DNA of 64,000 bases from Solihabitans fulvus (GCF_008386585.1 NZ_VUOB01000011.1:1-64000), one strand, 5' to 3'. Positions 31,463 to 40,552 are shown, counted from the stretch's first letter. Notes: generated by a model from the letters alone, not told the origin. Made by a program: numbers and translations.

Positions 31463-31631
31463 CTGTCCCCACCTTTTGCTAGCTTTTTTCTTGTCGAGTT
31501 TCTCGTTCAGTTTTCTGCGCACTGCTGACGATCGCGAACAGTGAGTCTATCAAGCCTGTTCGGGTTCTGCGCCTACTTGCGTCCACTACTGTGACGTTTC
31601 AGGCCCGGTGTTGATTCCCGGTCCGAATCAC

Positions 31632-32111
31632 CTAACCGCCGGACCGCTGCGTGTCGTGGTGCCGGAAGGACCGCAACAGCAGGTCGTGCAGCTGCGTCCG
31701 CTCCTGCTCGCTCAGCGGCGCGAACAGCAGCTCGTTGAGCCGCTCGGCCATGCCGAGGCGGCGACGCAGCGCCCGCCGGCCCGCCGTGGTGAGGTCGACG
31801 GTGTACCGCCGCCGGTCCCGCTCGTCACGGGTGCGGCTCGCGAACCCCGCGTTCTCCAGGTCGTCGAGCAGCGACACCAGGTCGCTGGCGTCGATGCGCA
31901 GCCTCGCGCTGATCTCCTTCTGGGAGGCGGGGCCGAACTCCGCGAGACAGGCCAGCACCGTCACGTGCGTGACCCGGAGGTCCTCGTCGCCGAGCAGGCC
32001 CGCGATCCGGCGGGACTCCTTGGTCAGCTGGAGCATCAGGTAGCTCGGGAACTGGAGCAGCTGCGTCGGCAGGCCCTGATCGCCTTCGGCCTGCCGCGGC
32101 TGCGTGGACAT
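31632..32111 (-). CDS. MarR family transcriptional regulator
   Basis: 159 residues with a MarR core: LRVTHVTVLACLAEFGPASQKEISARLRIDASDLVSLLDDLENAGFASRTRDERDRRRYTVDLT. ATG 32111 gives the usual length. Divergent from a beta-hydroxyacid dehydrogenase-like gene with 92 bases between starts, which it may regulate. Confidence 0.92.
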   Translation of the reverse strand: MSTQPRQAEGDQGLPTQLLQFPSYLMLQLTKESRRIAGLLGDEDLRVTHVTVLACLAEFGPASQKEISARLRIDASDLVSLLDDLENAGFASRTRDERDRRRYTVDLTTAGRRALRRRLGMAERLNELLFAPLSEQERTQLHDLLLRSFRHHDTQRSGG

Positions 32112-32203
32112 CGGCCCATCATAGGTATTCCGCACGATCGGGTGCGCCCCACGAACCGGTGCGACGCCTTGCCGGCGCACACCGCCCGCGCCAGGATGCG
32201 GTC

Positions 32204-33097
32204 ATGCAGCACGACCCGATCTCGGTGCTCGGCCTCGGCGCGATGGGGCGCCCGATGGCGCGCAACCTGGCCAGGGCCGGCTTTCCGGTCACCGTGTGGA
32301 ACCGCACCCCCGGCCGGGACGGCGAGTCGCGCGCGGCCGGCGCCCGATCCGTCGCGACCCCGGCGGACGCGGCGGGCCAGGTCGTCCTGACGGTGCTGCC
32401 CGACCTGCCGCAGGTCGACCAGGTGCTGGCCGGCGACGACGGGCTGCTCGCCGGCTGGCGGCGCGCCGAGGTCGCCGCGCCGCTGCTCGTCGTGATGGGC
32501 ACCGTGTCCCCGACCGGAGTCCGCGAACTCGGTGCGCGCCTCGCCGGTCACGGCGTCCGGCTGGTGGACGCGCCGGTCAGCGGCGGCGACATCGGCGCGG
32601 ACGCCGGCACGCTCAGCATCATGGTCGGCGGGGACGCCGCCGACGTGCTGCGGCTCCAGCCGTTCTTCGCCGCACTTGGCACCACCGTGCGTCACCTCGG
32701 CCCGCTCGGCGCAGGCCAGCTCACCAAGGCGTGCAACCAGATCGTGGTGGCCGCCAACCTCACCGCCATCTCCGAGGCGCTGGCCCTCGCGGTCAAGAGC
32801 GGCCTCGACCCGGCCGTCGTGGTCGAGATCCTCGACGGCGGGCTCGCCGGGAGCCAGGCGCTGAAGGTCAAGCGGGACAAGTGGCTCAACCACGACTTCA
32901 CGCCGGGCGGCTCGGCCGTCAACCAGCTCAAGGACCTCGGCTTCGCGCTCGCCGAGGCCCGCGATGCCGGGGTTCCGCTGCCGGTCACGGCCGTCGTCGA
33001 GCAGCTCTACTCCGCGCTCTGCTCGCTCGGCCACGGCGACGACGACCACAGCGGCGTCTACCAGGTGCACGAGCTCCTCGCCGGCCTCCGCCGCTGA
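32204..33097 (+). CDS. NAD(P)-dependent beta-hydroxyacid dehydrogenase-like protein
   Basis: 297 residues. Rossmann motif VLGLGAMGRPMARNLARAG, substrate motif DAPVSGGDIGADAGTLSIMVGG and the catalytic-Lys helix GPLGAGQLTKACNQ place it in the 3-hydroxyisobutyrate/6-phosphogluconate/tartronate semialdehyde reductase family. It oxidises or reduces a small hydroxyacid, but the exact substrate is unknown. ATG 32204 has AGGA eight bases upstream. The divergent MarR gene is its likely regulator. Confidence 0.92.
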   Translation: MQHDPISVLGLGAMGRPMARNLARAGFPVTVWNRTPGRDGESRAAGARSVATPADAAGQVVLTVLPDLPQVDQVLAGDDGLLAGWRRAEVAAPLLVVMGTVSPTGVRELGARLAGHGVRLVDAPVSGGDIGADAGTLSIMVGGDAADVLRLQPFFAALGTTVRHLGPLGAGQLTKACNQIVVAANLTAISEALALAVKSGLDPAVVVEILDGGLAGSQALKVKRDKWLNHDFTPGGSAVNQLKDLGFALAEARDAGVPLPVTAVVEQLYSALCSLGHGDDDHSGVYQVHELLAGLRR

Positions 33098-33291
33098 CAC
33101 CTGGCCAATGTCCGATCGGTCCGGATCGCGCGTTCGGTGTAGCCGTTCGAGAAAACCGCTACGGACCGTGTCCGCCAGGCGGGTCGGCACGCCACCGAAC
33201 AGCTGGTTTCGCGCGCCCCAAGCCTTGCCGGCCGCACGATCACGGCAGGGTAGGCGTGTCCCCAGGGGGACTCTGCGGTCGGGAGCTGTCC

Positions 33292-33966
33292 ATGGACGCG
33301 AAGCGACGGGAAGTAGCCAGGCTCTGCCGGGCCGCGGTCGATCGGCCGCGCTGGCAGCTGGTGTTCGGCGTGCTGGTCTCCGCGTGGGCGCTGGCCTGGA
33401 TCCTCGCGCAGCTGCGCCACCAGCAGCACTCCCCGCTCGGCGTGCTGCGGGGCGCGGTGAGCTGGGCCGGCATCCCGGCTGGCTGGCTGGACGACAGCAC
33501 GGACTGGCTGCGCGACCCGCGCCGGCACGGGCTGTGGGCGTGGCTCGCGATCGCGGCGGGGCTGCTGTGGGCCGGCACCTCCGAGCGCGCGCAGCTGCCG
33601 GCCCTGCTCGGCTGGCTCGCGGTGCTCACCGCAGGGGAGGGCATCGGCTACGCCGCGGCCGTGCACCGAGCCGCGCTGACCATGCTCGTGTTCGTCGCGG
33701 CGCTCGTCGTGCTGTCCGTGCTGCGCCGGCGCCACCTGGTACTGCGCAGAACCGTGCTAATCCCACGGGACGTGCTGCGCGCCGGGGTGACCGCGGCCGC
33801 GCTGACCGCCGTGGTGCCGCTGCTCGCCCCCGGTCTCGCGCTGGCCGGGCTGGTCCGCCCCTACGTCACCCGGCCGCCGAGGCCCGATCCCACCCGCGCG
33901 GTGATCCCGCTGGCCCGGCGCGAGGACGAGTACGTGCCAAGGCACGCCGACCACGCCCGGCCCTGA
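33292..33966 (+). CDS. Membrane protein, unknown function
   Basis: 224 residues with about five hydrophobic stretches (about 22-42, 80-96, 102-120, 125-143, 158-180) and a charged Arg/Pro-rich tail. The segment DSTDWLRDPRRHGLW is a probable external loop. No family recognised. ATG 33292 has GGGAG seven bases upstream. It lies between the dehydrogenase and a TetR gene on the same strand. Confidence 0.82.
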   Translation: MDAKRREVARLCRAAVDRPRWQLVFGVLVSAWALAWILAQLRHQQHSPLGVLRGAVSWAGIPAGWLDDSTDWLRDPRRHGLWAWLAIAAGLLWAGTSERAQLPALLGWLAVLTAGEGIGYAAAVHRAALTMLVFVAALVVLSVLRRRHLVLRRTVLIPRDVLRAGVTAAALTAVVPLLAPGLALAGLVRPYVTRPPRPDPTRAVIPLARREDEYVPRHADHARP

Positions 33967-34015
33967 CCTCACCCTGGTTGTGAATCTTCTCGGCACGATG
34001 CCGGAAGATGTGTCC

Positions 34016-34681
34016 GTGACCGAGGATTCGACCAGTAGGCGGCTGGCCAGCGTGATGCGCCGGCAGCCCGTGCAGCCGCGCGGAGCCGCCACCGTAGCCG
34101 CGATCCTGGATGCCTGCGCCAAGCTGCTCACCGACCACGACTACGACGAGCTGACCACCGCGCGGATCGCCGAACGCGCCGGCGTGCCGATCGGCTCGTT
34201 CTACCAGTACTTCCCGGACAAGCGGTCGGTCGTGCACGCGCTGACCCTGCGCGGCATGCAGCAGTACGTGGCCGAGGTGGAACGCCTCTTCGGCACCGAC
34301 GACGTCGCGCTGGACTGGCGCGGCGCGGTGAACCAGGTGTTCGGCGTGTACCTGCGGATGCTGGACGAGGTGCCCGGGTTCGGCCGGGTGCGGTTCAGCG
34401 ACGTGATCGACAACCGCCGCCTCGACCCGGAGGCCGACCAGTACGTGTTCATGGCCGCCCGGCTCGGCGAGCTGTTCGCGGCCAGGTTCTGCGAGCCGGG
34501 AGAGCCGAGCGCCGACACCGTGTCGCTCGCCTTCCGGATGTCGGTCGAGGCGGCGGACGCGCTGCTCAAACTGGCCGAGCGGGTGCCGCAGGAGCGGCGC
34601 GAGCACGTGCTGCTCGCCGCGCACGGCGTGGTGATGCAGTTGCTCGGCGAGGTGTTCGACGCGGAGCAGCGGGCCGACTGA
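34016..34681 (+). CDS. TetR family transcriptional regulator
   Basis: About 221 residues. DNA-binding domain about 15-65: AATVAAILDACAKLL, then TARIAERAGVPIGSFYQYFPDKRSVVHAL. The C-terminal domain is long and helical, with FSDVIDNRRLDPEADQYV. I prefer GTG 34016, with GGAAG eight bases upstream; GTG 33980 and ATG 33998 are in-frame alternatives. The downstream flavin reductase gene, 80 bases on, may be its target. Confidence 0.9.
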   Translation: MTEDSTSRRLASVMRRQPVQPRGAATVAAILDACAKLLTDHDYDELTTARIAERAGVPIGSFYQYFPDKRSVVHALTLRGMQQYVAEVERLFGTDDVALDWRGAVNQVFGVYLRMLDEVPGFGRVRFSDVIDNRRLDPEADQYVFMAARLGELFAARFCEPGEPSADTVSLAFRMSVEAADALLKLAERVPQERREHVLLAAHGVVMQLLGEVFDAEQRAD

Positions 34682-34761
34682 CTTCTTACGGTTCGCTGGT
34701 CCCGCCCGCCGCACGGGCCGACGGATTTGCCCAGTGGCCACACAGGGTGTGTGGTGGCGTG

Positions 34762-36180
34762 GTGACCACCGACAGCTTTGACGTGATCGTGATCGGCGCC
34801 GGCCCAGTCGGCGAGAACGCCGCCGCCCGTGCCGTGCGCGGCGGCCTGACCGCAGCGCTGGTCGAGGCCGAACGGGTCGGCGGCGAGTGCTCCTACTGGG
34901 CCTGCATGCCGAGCAAGGCGCTGCTGCGACCCGGCCACGCCATGGCCGCCGCCCGCAGGCTGCCCGGCGTGCCGGTCGGCGAGCAGCTCGACGCCGCCGC
35001 CGTGCTGGCCAGGCGCGACGAGTTCACCTCGCACTGGGACGACGCTGGCCAGGTCGGCTGGGCCGAGGGCGCCGGCATCGCCGTGATCCGGGGCCACGGC
35101 AGGCTCTCCGGCCCGCGCGAGGTCACCGTGCGCGCGGCCGACGGCTCCGTGCGGACCCTCACCGCGGCGCACGCCGTCGTCGTGTGCACCGGCAGCGTGC
35201 CGGTGCAGCCGCCCATCCCCGGGCTCGCGGAGACCCCGACCTGGGGCTCGCGCGAGGCGACCTCGGCGCACGAGGTGCCAGGCAGGCTCGCCGTGCTCGG
35301 CGGCGGCGTCGTCGGCGTCGAGCTGGCGCAGGCGTGGGCCAGGCTCGGTTCGCAGGTGACCCTCGTGGTGTCCCAGGACCGGCCGCTGGCGCGGTTCGAG
35401 GACTTCGTCGGCGACCTGGTCGCCGACGGGCTGCGCGCGGACGGCGTCGAGCTGCTGCTCGGCGCGACCACGGAACGGGTGTCGGCCGTCGAGGACGGCG
35501 TGGAACTGGTGCTGGCCGACGGAAAGCGAATCGTCGCCGACCAGCTGCTCGTCGCCACCGGCCGCCGCCCGGCCACCGAGGACCTCGGCGTCGAGCTGTT
35601 CGGGCTGGAGCCGGGCAGGGCGCTGACCGTGGACGACTCCGGCGTCGTGTCCGGTGTGGACGGTGGCTGGCTGTACGCGGCAGGCGACGTCACCGGGCGC
35701 GCCCCGCTCACCCACCAGGGCAAGTACGCGGCGCGGGCGGTCGGCGACGCCATCGCGGCGCGGGCGGCCGGCTCGCTCACCGGCGACCCCGAGCCGTGGA
35801 GCGGCCTCGCCTCGACCGCCGACCACACCGCCGTGCCGCAGGTCGTGTTCACCGACCCCGAGGTGGCCTTCGTCGGCCGCACCGCCGAGCAGGCGCGGCA
35901 GGCCGGGCTCGACGTCAGGGTCGTCGAGATCGACATCGCGGTGGCGGGCTCGTCGCTGCACGCCGACGGCTACACCGGCAAGGCGTCCATGGTCGTCGAC
36001 GAGGGGCGGCGCGTGCTGGTCGGGCTGACCTTCGTCGGCCCTGACGTCGCCGAGCTGCTGCACGCGGCCACCATCGCGATCGTCGGCGAGGTGCCGATCG
36101 ACCGGCTCTGGCACGCCGTGCCGGCCTACCCGACGATCAGCGAGGTGTGGCTGCGGCTCCTGGAGGCCTACGGCCTGTGA
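34762..36180 (+). CDS. FAD-dependent pyridine nucleotide-disulfide oxidoreductase (class I)
   Basis: 472 residues. FAD motif VIVIGAGPVGENAA, redox-active disulfide GGECSYWACMPSKAL (Cys43/Cys48), NAD(P) motif LAVLGGGVVGVELAQAWARLG, FAD motif GWLYAAGDV and dimerisation-domain His in HAVPAYPTISE. It belongs with mercuric reductase, dihydrolipoamide dehydrogenase and mycothione reductase-like enzymes. The second catalytic pair of Cys that MerA uses at its C-terminus is absent, and no pyruvate/2-oxoglutarate dehydrogenase genes adjoin it, so the substrate is open. GTG 34759 is the alternative start. Confidence 0.9.
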   Translation: MTTDSFDVIVIGAGPVGENAAARAVRGGLTAALVEAERVGGECSYWACMPSKALLRPGHAMAAARRLPGVPVGEQLDAAAVLARRDEFTSHWDDAGQVGWAEGAGIAVIRGHGRLSGPREVTVRAADGSVRTLTAAHAVVVCTGSVPVQPPIPGLAETPTWGSREATSAHEVPGRLAVLGGGVVGVELAQAWARLGSQVTLVVSQDRPLARFEDFVGDLVADGLRADGVELLLGATTERVSAVEDGVELVLADGKRIVADQLLVATGRRPATEDLGVELFGLEPGRALTVDDSGVVSGVDGGWLYAAGDVTGRAPLTHQGKYAARAVGDAIAARAAGSLTGDPEPWSGLASTADHTAVPQVVFTDPEVAFVGRTAEQARQAGLDVRVVEIDIAVAGSSLHADGYTGKASMVVDEGRRVLVGLTFVGPDVAELLHAATIAIVGEVPIDRLWHAVPAYPTISEVWLRLLEAYGL

Positions 36181-36183
36181 GCG

Positions 36184-37473
36184 CTACTGGGTGAGCGGCA
36201 GCTGCTGCGCCTGCTTGGCGAGGTTCAGCAGCGCGGGGTCGGTCGCGGTCGACTGCCCGTCGGCCCACACGGCCTGCGCCACCCGGATCCGGTTGTCCTG
36301 GACGGAACTCGCGTAGGCGGCCCGGTCGAAGTTGGCCGGGCCGCCCGGCCACGTCCTGCCCTCCCGAACCAGGTCGTTGACGCCGCCAGCGCCCGGGGTG
36401 TCCAGCACCGCGCGGAGCTGCGCCCCGGCCGCCGCGTCGGCGACGGTGATCTCCGCGACGCTGACCGCGACCTTGCGGCCGTTCACGCTCGTCTCGTACT
36501 GGGCCCGTTGCAGGCCGGTGCAGCCGTGCTGGGTCAGCCACGTCCGCGCGTCGCCGAAGGAGTGGCCTGCGCAGTCGGTGTCCTTCGCCGCGCCCTCCGG
36601 CGCGAAGGTCAGGCCGGCCATCGCGACGGTCGTCGGCCGCGCCGAGGTGGTCGGCGGCGCGGCGCTCGGCGTGTCGCCCGAGGTCGCCGCCACGATGATG
36701 CCGAGCAGCACCAGCAGCCCGAACACGCCGGCCGCCGCGTACGGCGCCCAGTGCGGCAGCGGCGGCAACGGTCGCCTCGGCTTCCGTTCCGCGCCGCGCT
36801 CGGCGCCGTCCTTGCCCCCGATCCTGGGGATCAGCATGGTGCTCGCGCTGGCCAGATCGGTGGTGACCGCGTCGGGGAAGCCCTCGGCGAGCAGCTGCCC
36901 GGTGTCCGGCGGGGAGCCCTCGGACATGACCACGCCCAGCAGCCTGCTGGCCTGGTCGACGGTGCACGGCCGTTCGCAGGTGGCCAGCTCGCGCGCGGCG
37001 GCCAGCAGCGTGGTCGGCTCGGGGTGCAGCACCCGCACGCCCCGGTTCAGGTCGACGGTGGGCTGGACGACCTTGCCGACGTAGGGGCCGACGGCGATCA
37101 CCGTGCTCACCGGCAGCGGCTCGGCCCGCATGGCCTGCAACCGGTTGGCCACCGTGGTGGCGGCCGCGAGCGCCTCGGTGGCCGGGTTGACCGCGCCGTC
37201 GGTGCGCACCAGCGGCCAGCCGTCGATCGCCCACCCTCCGGTGAGCGGGGCCTCCAGTCGCATCGCCGGGTCGGGCAGGTCGACGCCGACCACGACGAGC
37301 ACGCCCCGCGGCAGCACGATCACCGCGTCGAGCGGCCGCGGGCAGCCGGGCGGCTGGACCCCGAGCAGCGCGACGCCGCCAAGGACCGCCTTTCCGACGC
37401 CCCAGGTGCTCAGGGCCGCGCGGACATCGACACCCACCACGGAGGGCTGTTCACCAAGCCGCACCAGACGCAA
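36184..37473 (-). CDS. Membrane protein, possibly type VII secretion-associated
   Basis: About 429 residues: N-terminal alpha/beta region (1-190) with SVVGVDVRAALSTWGVGKAV and LDAVIVLPRGVLVVVGVDL (vaguely NERD-like), one membrane segment (about 239-261), and an extracytoplasmic C-terminal domain with two Cys (DTDCAGHSF, QHGCTGLQ). The overall plan resembles actinobacterial proteins annotated as type VII secretion-associated, but no ESX genes are nearby, so I treat this as tentative. TTG 37473 starts RLVRLGEQP and has AGGAGG ten bases upstream; GTG 37524 is an in-frame alternative. It converges on the flavin reductase gene. Confidence 0.78.
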   Translation of the reverse strand: MRLVRLGEQPSVVGVDVRAALSTWGVGKAVLGGVALLGVQPPGCPRPLDAVIVLPRGVLVVVGVDLPDPAMRLEAPLTGGWAIDGWPLVRTDGAVNPATEALAAATTVANRLQAMRAEPLPVSTVIAVGPYVGKVVQPTVDLNRGVRVLHPEPTTLLAAARELATCERPCTVDQASRLLGVVMSEGSPPDTGQLLAEGFPDAVTTDLASASTMLIPRIGGKDGAERGAERKPRRPLPPLPHWAPYAAAGVFGLLVLLGIIVAATSGDTPSAAPPTTSARPTTVAMAGLTFAPEGAAKDTDCAGHSFGDARTWLTQHGCTGLQRAQYETSVNGRKVAVSVAEITVADAAAGAQLRAVLDTPGAGGVNDLVREGRTWPGGPANFDRAAYASSVQDNRIRVAQAVWADGQSTATDPALLNLAKQAQQLPLTQ

Positions 37474-37760
37474 CGCACCGACACCTCCTCGCGACCGCCG
37501 CCCGATCGGCGCCGCCGGATTCACACCGTAGCGCCGCGCGGGCCGGTAGCCGGCACGGACAGGCGTTGGTCACTGCCCCAAGGGCCCGGTTATCCGGGTT
37601 GATCGGACACGGACGGGTGATCCGTTTCGCTGTTCAACCTGGTTCATATGGCGGACGGAGCGGAACCCAGGGCAGAATGACGCAACGGGTGGTCGCTCTT
37701 GATCGTCTGCTGATGAGGTCGTAGGGGAAGACGTCCCTCGTCGAGTAGCGGAGGTCAGTA

Positions 37761-38264
37761 GTGAGCAACCGTGGCAGCACCAGTGGCGTGGTCTACGTCC
37801 ACTCGTCGCCGTCTGCGGTCTGTCCGCACGTCGAGTGGGCGATCTCGGGCACCCTCGGGGACCGGGCAGACCTCCGTTGGACGGCACAGCCCGCAGCACC
37901 AGGCCAGTTGCGGGCCGAATGCGTCTGGACCGGCGACGCCGGCACCGGCGGTCGGCTCGCGTCCGCGTTGCGGGCTTGGCCGATGATTCGATTCGAGGTC
38001 ACCGAGGAACCGAGCAGCGGCGTGGACGGCGAGCGATTCTGCTTCGCCCCTGTCCTCGGCCTGTGGCATGCCCGCACGAGCGCGAACGGGGACATCGTCG
38101 TCTCCGAGGACCAGCTCCGCGCGCTCGCCGCACGCAGCAGGGGAGGGGAGTCCTTCGCGCACAGCGTGGACGAACTGCTCGGCGCGGCGTGGGACGACGC
38201 GCTCGAGCCGTTCCGGAGGGCAGGTGACGGCGCGCCGGTGACCTGGCTGCATCGCGTGGGCTGA
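37761..38264 (+). CDS. DUF3145 protein
   Basis: 167 residues with the DUF3145 hallmark GVVYVHSSPSAVCPHVEWAISGTLG, TAQPAAPGQLRAEC and ARTSANGDIVVSEDQLRAL. It is an actinobacteria-wide protein of unknown role, often close to the fatty-acid synthesis genes, as here. GTG 37761 has GGAGG six bases upstream. The last 18 bases belong to a duplicated 22-bp segment. Confidence 0.95.
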   Translation: MSNRGSTSGVVYVHSSPSAVCPHVEWAISGTLGDRADLRWTAQPAAPGQLRAECVWTGDAGTGGRLASALRAWPMIRFEVTEEPSSGVDGERFCFAPVLGLWHARTSANGDIVVSEDQLRALAARSRGGESFAHSVDELLGAAWDDALEPFRRAGDGAPVTWLHRVG

Positions 38265-38348
38265 CGGGCGCTGAGTACGGCCCGAGTGCGGTGTCGCGCG
38301 GGCTGACTCTGTCCGATGGGCACTGTCTGCATCGCGTGGGCTGACGGG
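38247..38348. repeat. 22-bp direct repeat spanning the DUF3145 stop codon
   Basis: An identical 22-bp sequence is found at 38247-38268 and 38327-38348, offset 80 bases. It starts CTGCATCGCGTGGG and includes the DUF3145 stop TGA. Related GCGGTGTCGCG segments follow each copy, so the 3' end of DUF3145 seems to have been duplicated locally. Confidence 0.8.
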
Positions 38349-38404
38349 AGGTCTGCGGTGTCGCGTGGGGCGAGTTCCGTCCCGCGTGACCATGGAGCGC
38401 GGGG

Positions 38405-39022
38405 TTGTGGCACGCTCCGGAGGTGTCACCCGCTCAGGCGTCAAGGGCGAGCGCGCGCTGGCTGTGGCCGGTCGTCGCGCTCGTGGTCGCGACCTCGGTC
38501 GCCGGCGGGCTGCTGGCCCGCGAGTACTACCACCGGCCGCAGGACCAGACGCCGCGGCCGGTCGCCGTGCAGCCGAGTGTGCAGCAGAGCGTGCCGCGGT
38601 CCGAACAGCCGGGCGACGGCGCCGTGAAGCTGTCCATCGACGCGGCGGCGCATCCCGACGGTGAGCAGGTCCGCGCGATGTTGCAGCGCATGTTCGACGC
38701 GATCAACAGCCGCCAGTACGCCGCATGGCTCGCGGTGGTCAGCGCCCGGCGCTCGGTCCCGATCGCCGAGGAGGCGTGGCAGTCCGGCTACGAAACGACC
38801 AGGGACGGCACGATCCTGGTGCAGCGCATCGAGACCACCGGCGACTCGAACCTGCACGTGCTGCTGAGTTTCGTGAGCACCCAGAAACCCGAGAAGGCGC
38901 CCGCCGAGATGCCCTTGCCGTGCCTCAGGTGGCGGGTGGTCTATCCGATGGTCTTCGAGCGCGGCGTGCTCAAGTTCGATCCGGGCGTGGAGTCCAAGGT
39001 CCCGTCTTACGAGGGCTGCTGA
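38405..39022 (+). CDS. Membrane-anchored protein, Mce-associated/lipoprotein-like, unknown
   Basis: 205 residues. One membrane segment about 19-39 (WLWPVVALVVATSVAGGLLA), a Pro/Gln-rich linker about 45-70, and an NTF2-like-looking domain about 78-205 (VRAMLQRMFDAINSRQYAAWLAVVS, then GTILVQRIETTGDSNLHVLLSF), with two Cys near the end. The SnoaL/Mce-associated fold is my guess from the MFDAINSRQY helix. TTG 38405 follows GGAG by seven bases; GTG 38423 is in frame. It ends 58 bases from the convergent fabF. Confidence 0.75.
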   Translation: MWHAPEVSPAQASRASARWLWPVVALVVATSVAGGLLAREYYHRPQDQTPRPVAVQPSVQQSVPRSEQPGDGAVKLSIDAAAHPDGEQVRAMLQRMFDAINSRQYAAWLAVVSARRSVPIAEEAWQSGYETTRDGTILVQRIETTGDSNLHVLLSFVSTQKPEKAPAEMPLPCLRWRVVYPMVFERGVLKFDPGVESKVPSYEGC

Positions 39023-39057
39023 CCGCGCCACCGCCCAGCCGATTGGCGGATGGGGGC

Positions 39058-39096
39058 CTTCACCCCGGCCTGACTCGAGGTCAGGCCGAGGTGAAG
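39058..39096. terminator. Terminator between the anchored-protein gene and fabF
   Basis: A 17-bp stem with one mismatch, 39058-39074 paired with 39080-39096, five-base loop. Its right arm includes the last codons and stop of fabF, so it serves the convergent fatty-acid operon. Confidence 0.75.
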
Positions 39097-40313
39097 ACGA
39101 GGGACACGTTGTGCCCGCCGAAGCCGAACGAGTTGTTCACCGCGGCGGTCAGGTGCATCTTGCGTGGCTCACCGGACACCACGTCGAGCTGAACCTTCGG
39201 GTCGAGGTTCTCCAGGTTCAGCGTTGCCGGGATGACGCTGTCGCGGATGGACAGCACCGTCGCGATGGCCTCGACCGCGCCGGCCGCGCCGAGCAGGTGC
39301 CCGAGATTGCCCTTGGGGGCGGTGAGCACCGGGTGATCACCGATGGCCCGTCGCACGGCCTGCGGCTCGATCACGTCGCCCACCGGGGTCGACGTGGCGT
39401 GGCAGTTCACGTGGCCGATGTCGATCGGGTCGACGCCGGCGTTGCGCAGCGCCGCCGCGATCGCCCGCGACTGGCCGATGCCCTCCGGGTCGGCCGCCGT
39501 GATGTGGTAGCCGTCGGAGCTGGTGCCAATGCCGGCGAGCCGGCCGTACACCTTCGCCCCGCGCGCGGCCGCGAAGTCCGCCCGCTCCAGCACCATGATC
39601 CCGGCGCCCTCACCGAGCACGAAGCCGTCCCGACCGATGTCGAACGGGCGGGAGGCCCTGGTCGGGTCGTCGTTGCGGGTGCTCATCGTGCGCGCCTGGC
39701 AGAACCCGGCGACCGGGATCGCCGTGATGCACGCCTCGGCGCCACCGGCGACCACGACGTCGGCCTCGCCGGACCGCAGCATCCGCCACGCCCAGGCCAG
39801 CGCCTCGGCGCCCGACGCGCAGGCCGACACCGGGGCGTGCACCCCGGCCCTGGCCTTGAGGTCGAGGCCGACGTGCGCGGCCGGCCCGTTGGGCATCAGC
39901 ATCGGCACGGTCAGCGGCGAGACCTTGCGCAGCCCCGCCGTCTCCAGCAGATCGTCCTGGTGCAGCAGGGTGATCGCGCCACCGATGCCGGTGCCGATCA
40001 CGACACCGAGCCGCTCCAGGTCGACCGTGTCCTCGCTGTGCCCCGAGTCGGCCCACGCCTGGCGGGCGGCAACCATCGCCACCTGCTCGCAGCGGTCCAG
40101 CCGCCTCGCCTCGACGCGGGGCAGCGTCTCGGTCGGCTCGACGGCGAGCTGCGCGGCGATCTTCGCCGGCAGCTCGAACTTCTCCACCCAGTCGAACTCG
40201 AGGGGGGCGATGCCGCTGCGACCAGCGAGCAGCCCCTCCCAGGTGGACTCGACGTCCCCACCGAGCGGGGTGGTGGCACCCAGCCCGGTGACGACAACAT
40301 CGTTAGTGGTCAT
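39081..40313 (-). CDS. fabF: 3-oxoacyl-ACP synthase II (KasA/FabF)
   Basis: 410 residues. Condensing-enzyme triad is complete: Cys165 in APVSACASGAE, His305 in VNCHATSTPVGD, His339 in GNLGHLLGAAG. It elongates acyl-ACP with malonyl-ACP in type II fatty-acid synthesis. The ATG overlaps the acpP stop by three bases. Last gene of fabD-fabH-acpP-fabF. In mycobacteria the equivalents are kasA/kasB; only one copy is here. Confidence 0.97.
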   Translation of the reverse strand: MTTNDVVVTGLGATTPLGGDVESTWEGLLAGRSGIAPLEFDWVEKFELPAKIAAQLAVEPTETLPRVEARRLDRCEQVAMVAARQAWADSGHSEDTVDLERLGVVIGTGIGGAITLLHQDDLLETAGLRKVSPLTVPMLMPNGPAAHVGLDLKARAGVHAPVSACASGAEALAWAWRMLRSGEADVVVAGGAEACITAIPVAGFCQARTMSTRNDDPTRASRPFDIGRDGFVLGEGAGIMVLERADFAAARGAKVYGRLAGIGTSSDGYHITAADPEGIGQSRAIAAALRNAGVDPIDIGHVNCHATSTPVGDVIEPQAVRRAIGDHPVLTAPKGNLGHLLGAAGAVEAIATVLSIRDSVIPATLNLENLDPKVQLDVVSGEPRKMHLTAAVNNSFGFGGHNVSLVFTSA

Positions 40314-40552
40314 GCGTTGCTAGCGATGTAGTTCACCGCATCGCCAACGGTCTTGAGGTTGGCCAGCTCGTCGTCGGGGATCTTCACGCCGAACTTGTCC
40401 TCGGCCTGCACGGCGATCTCCACCATCGACAGCGAGTCGATGTCCAGGTCGTCCACAAAGGACTTGTCGACCGAGACGTCGTCCGCGGCCACACCGGCGA
40501 CCTCTTCGACGATCTCGGCAAGCCCCTTCTGGATTTCCTCGATGCTGCTCAC
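40310..40552 (-). CDS. acpP: Acyl carrier protein
   Basis: 80 residues with the phosphopantetheine attachment site DIDSLSMVE (Ser40) and the acidic helices of fatty-acid ACPs. It carries the growing acyl chain between FabD, FabH and FabF. GTG 40552 has AAGGAA six bases upstream. Coupled to fabF by overlap; 76 bases after fabH. Confidence 0.98.
   Translation of the reverse strand: MSSIEEIQKGLAEIVEEVAGVAADDVSVDKSFVDDLDIDSLSMVEIAVQAEDKFGVKIPDDELANLKTVGDAVNYIASNA

Noticed and set aside
31463..31560. Rifamycin-associated element upstream of the HelD-like gene
   Set aside because: No RAE-like inverted repeat was seen in the AT-rich leader.
36184..37473. Part of an ESX (type VII) secretion cluster
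   Set aside because: Only the domain plan resembles type VII-associated proteins; no EccC, EccB, WXG100 or mycosin genes are present in the window.
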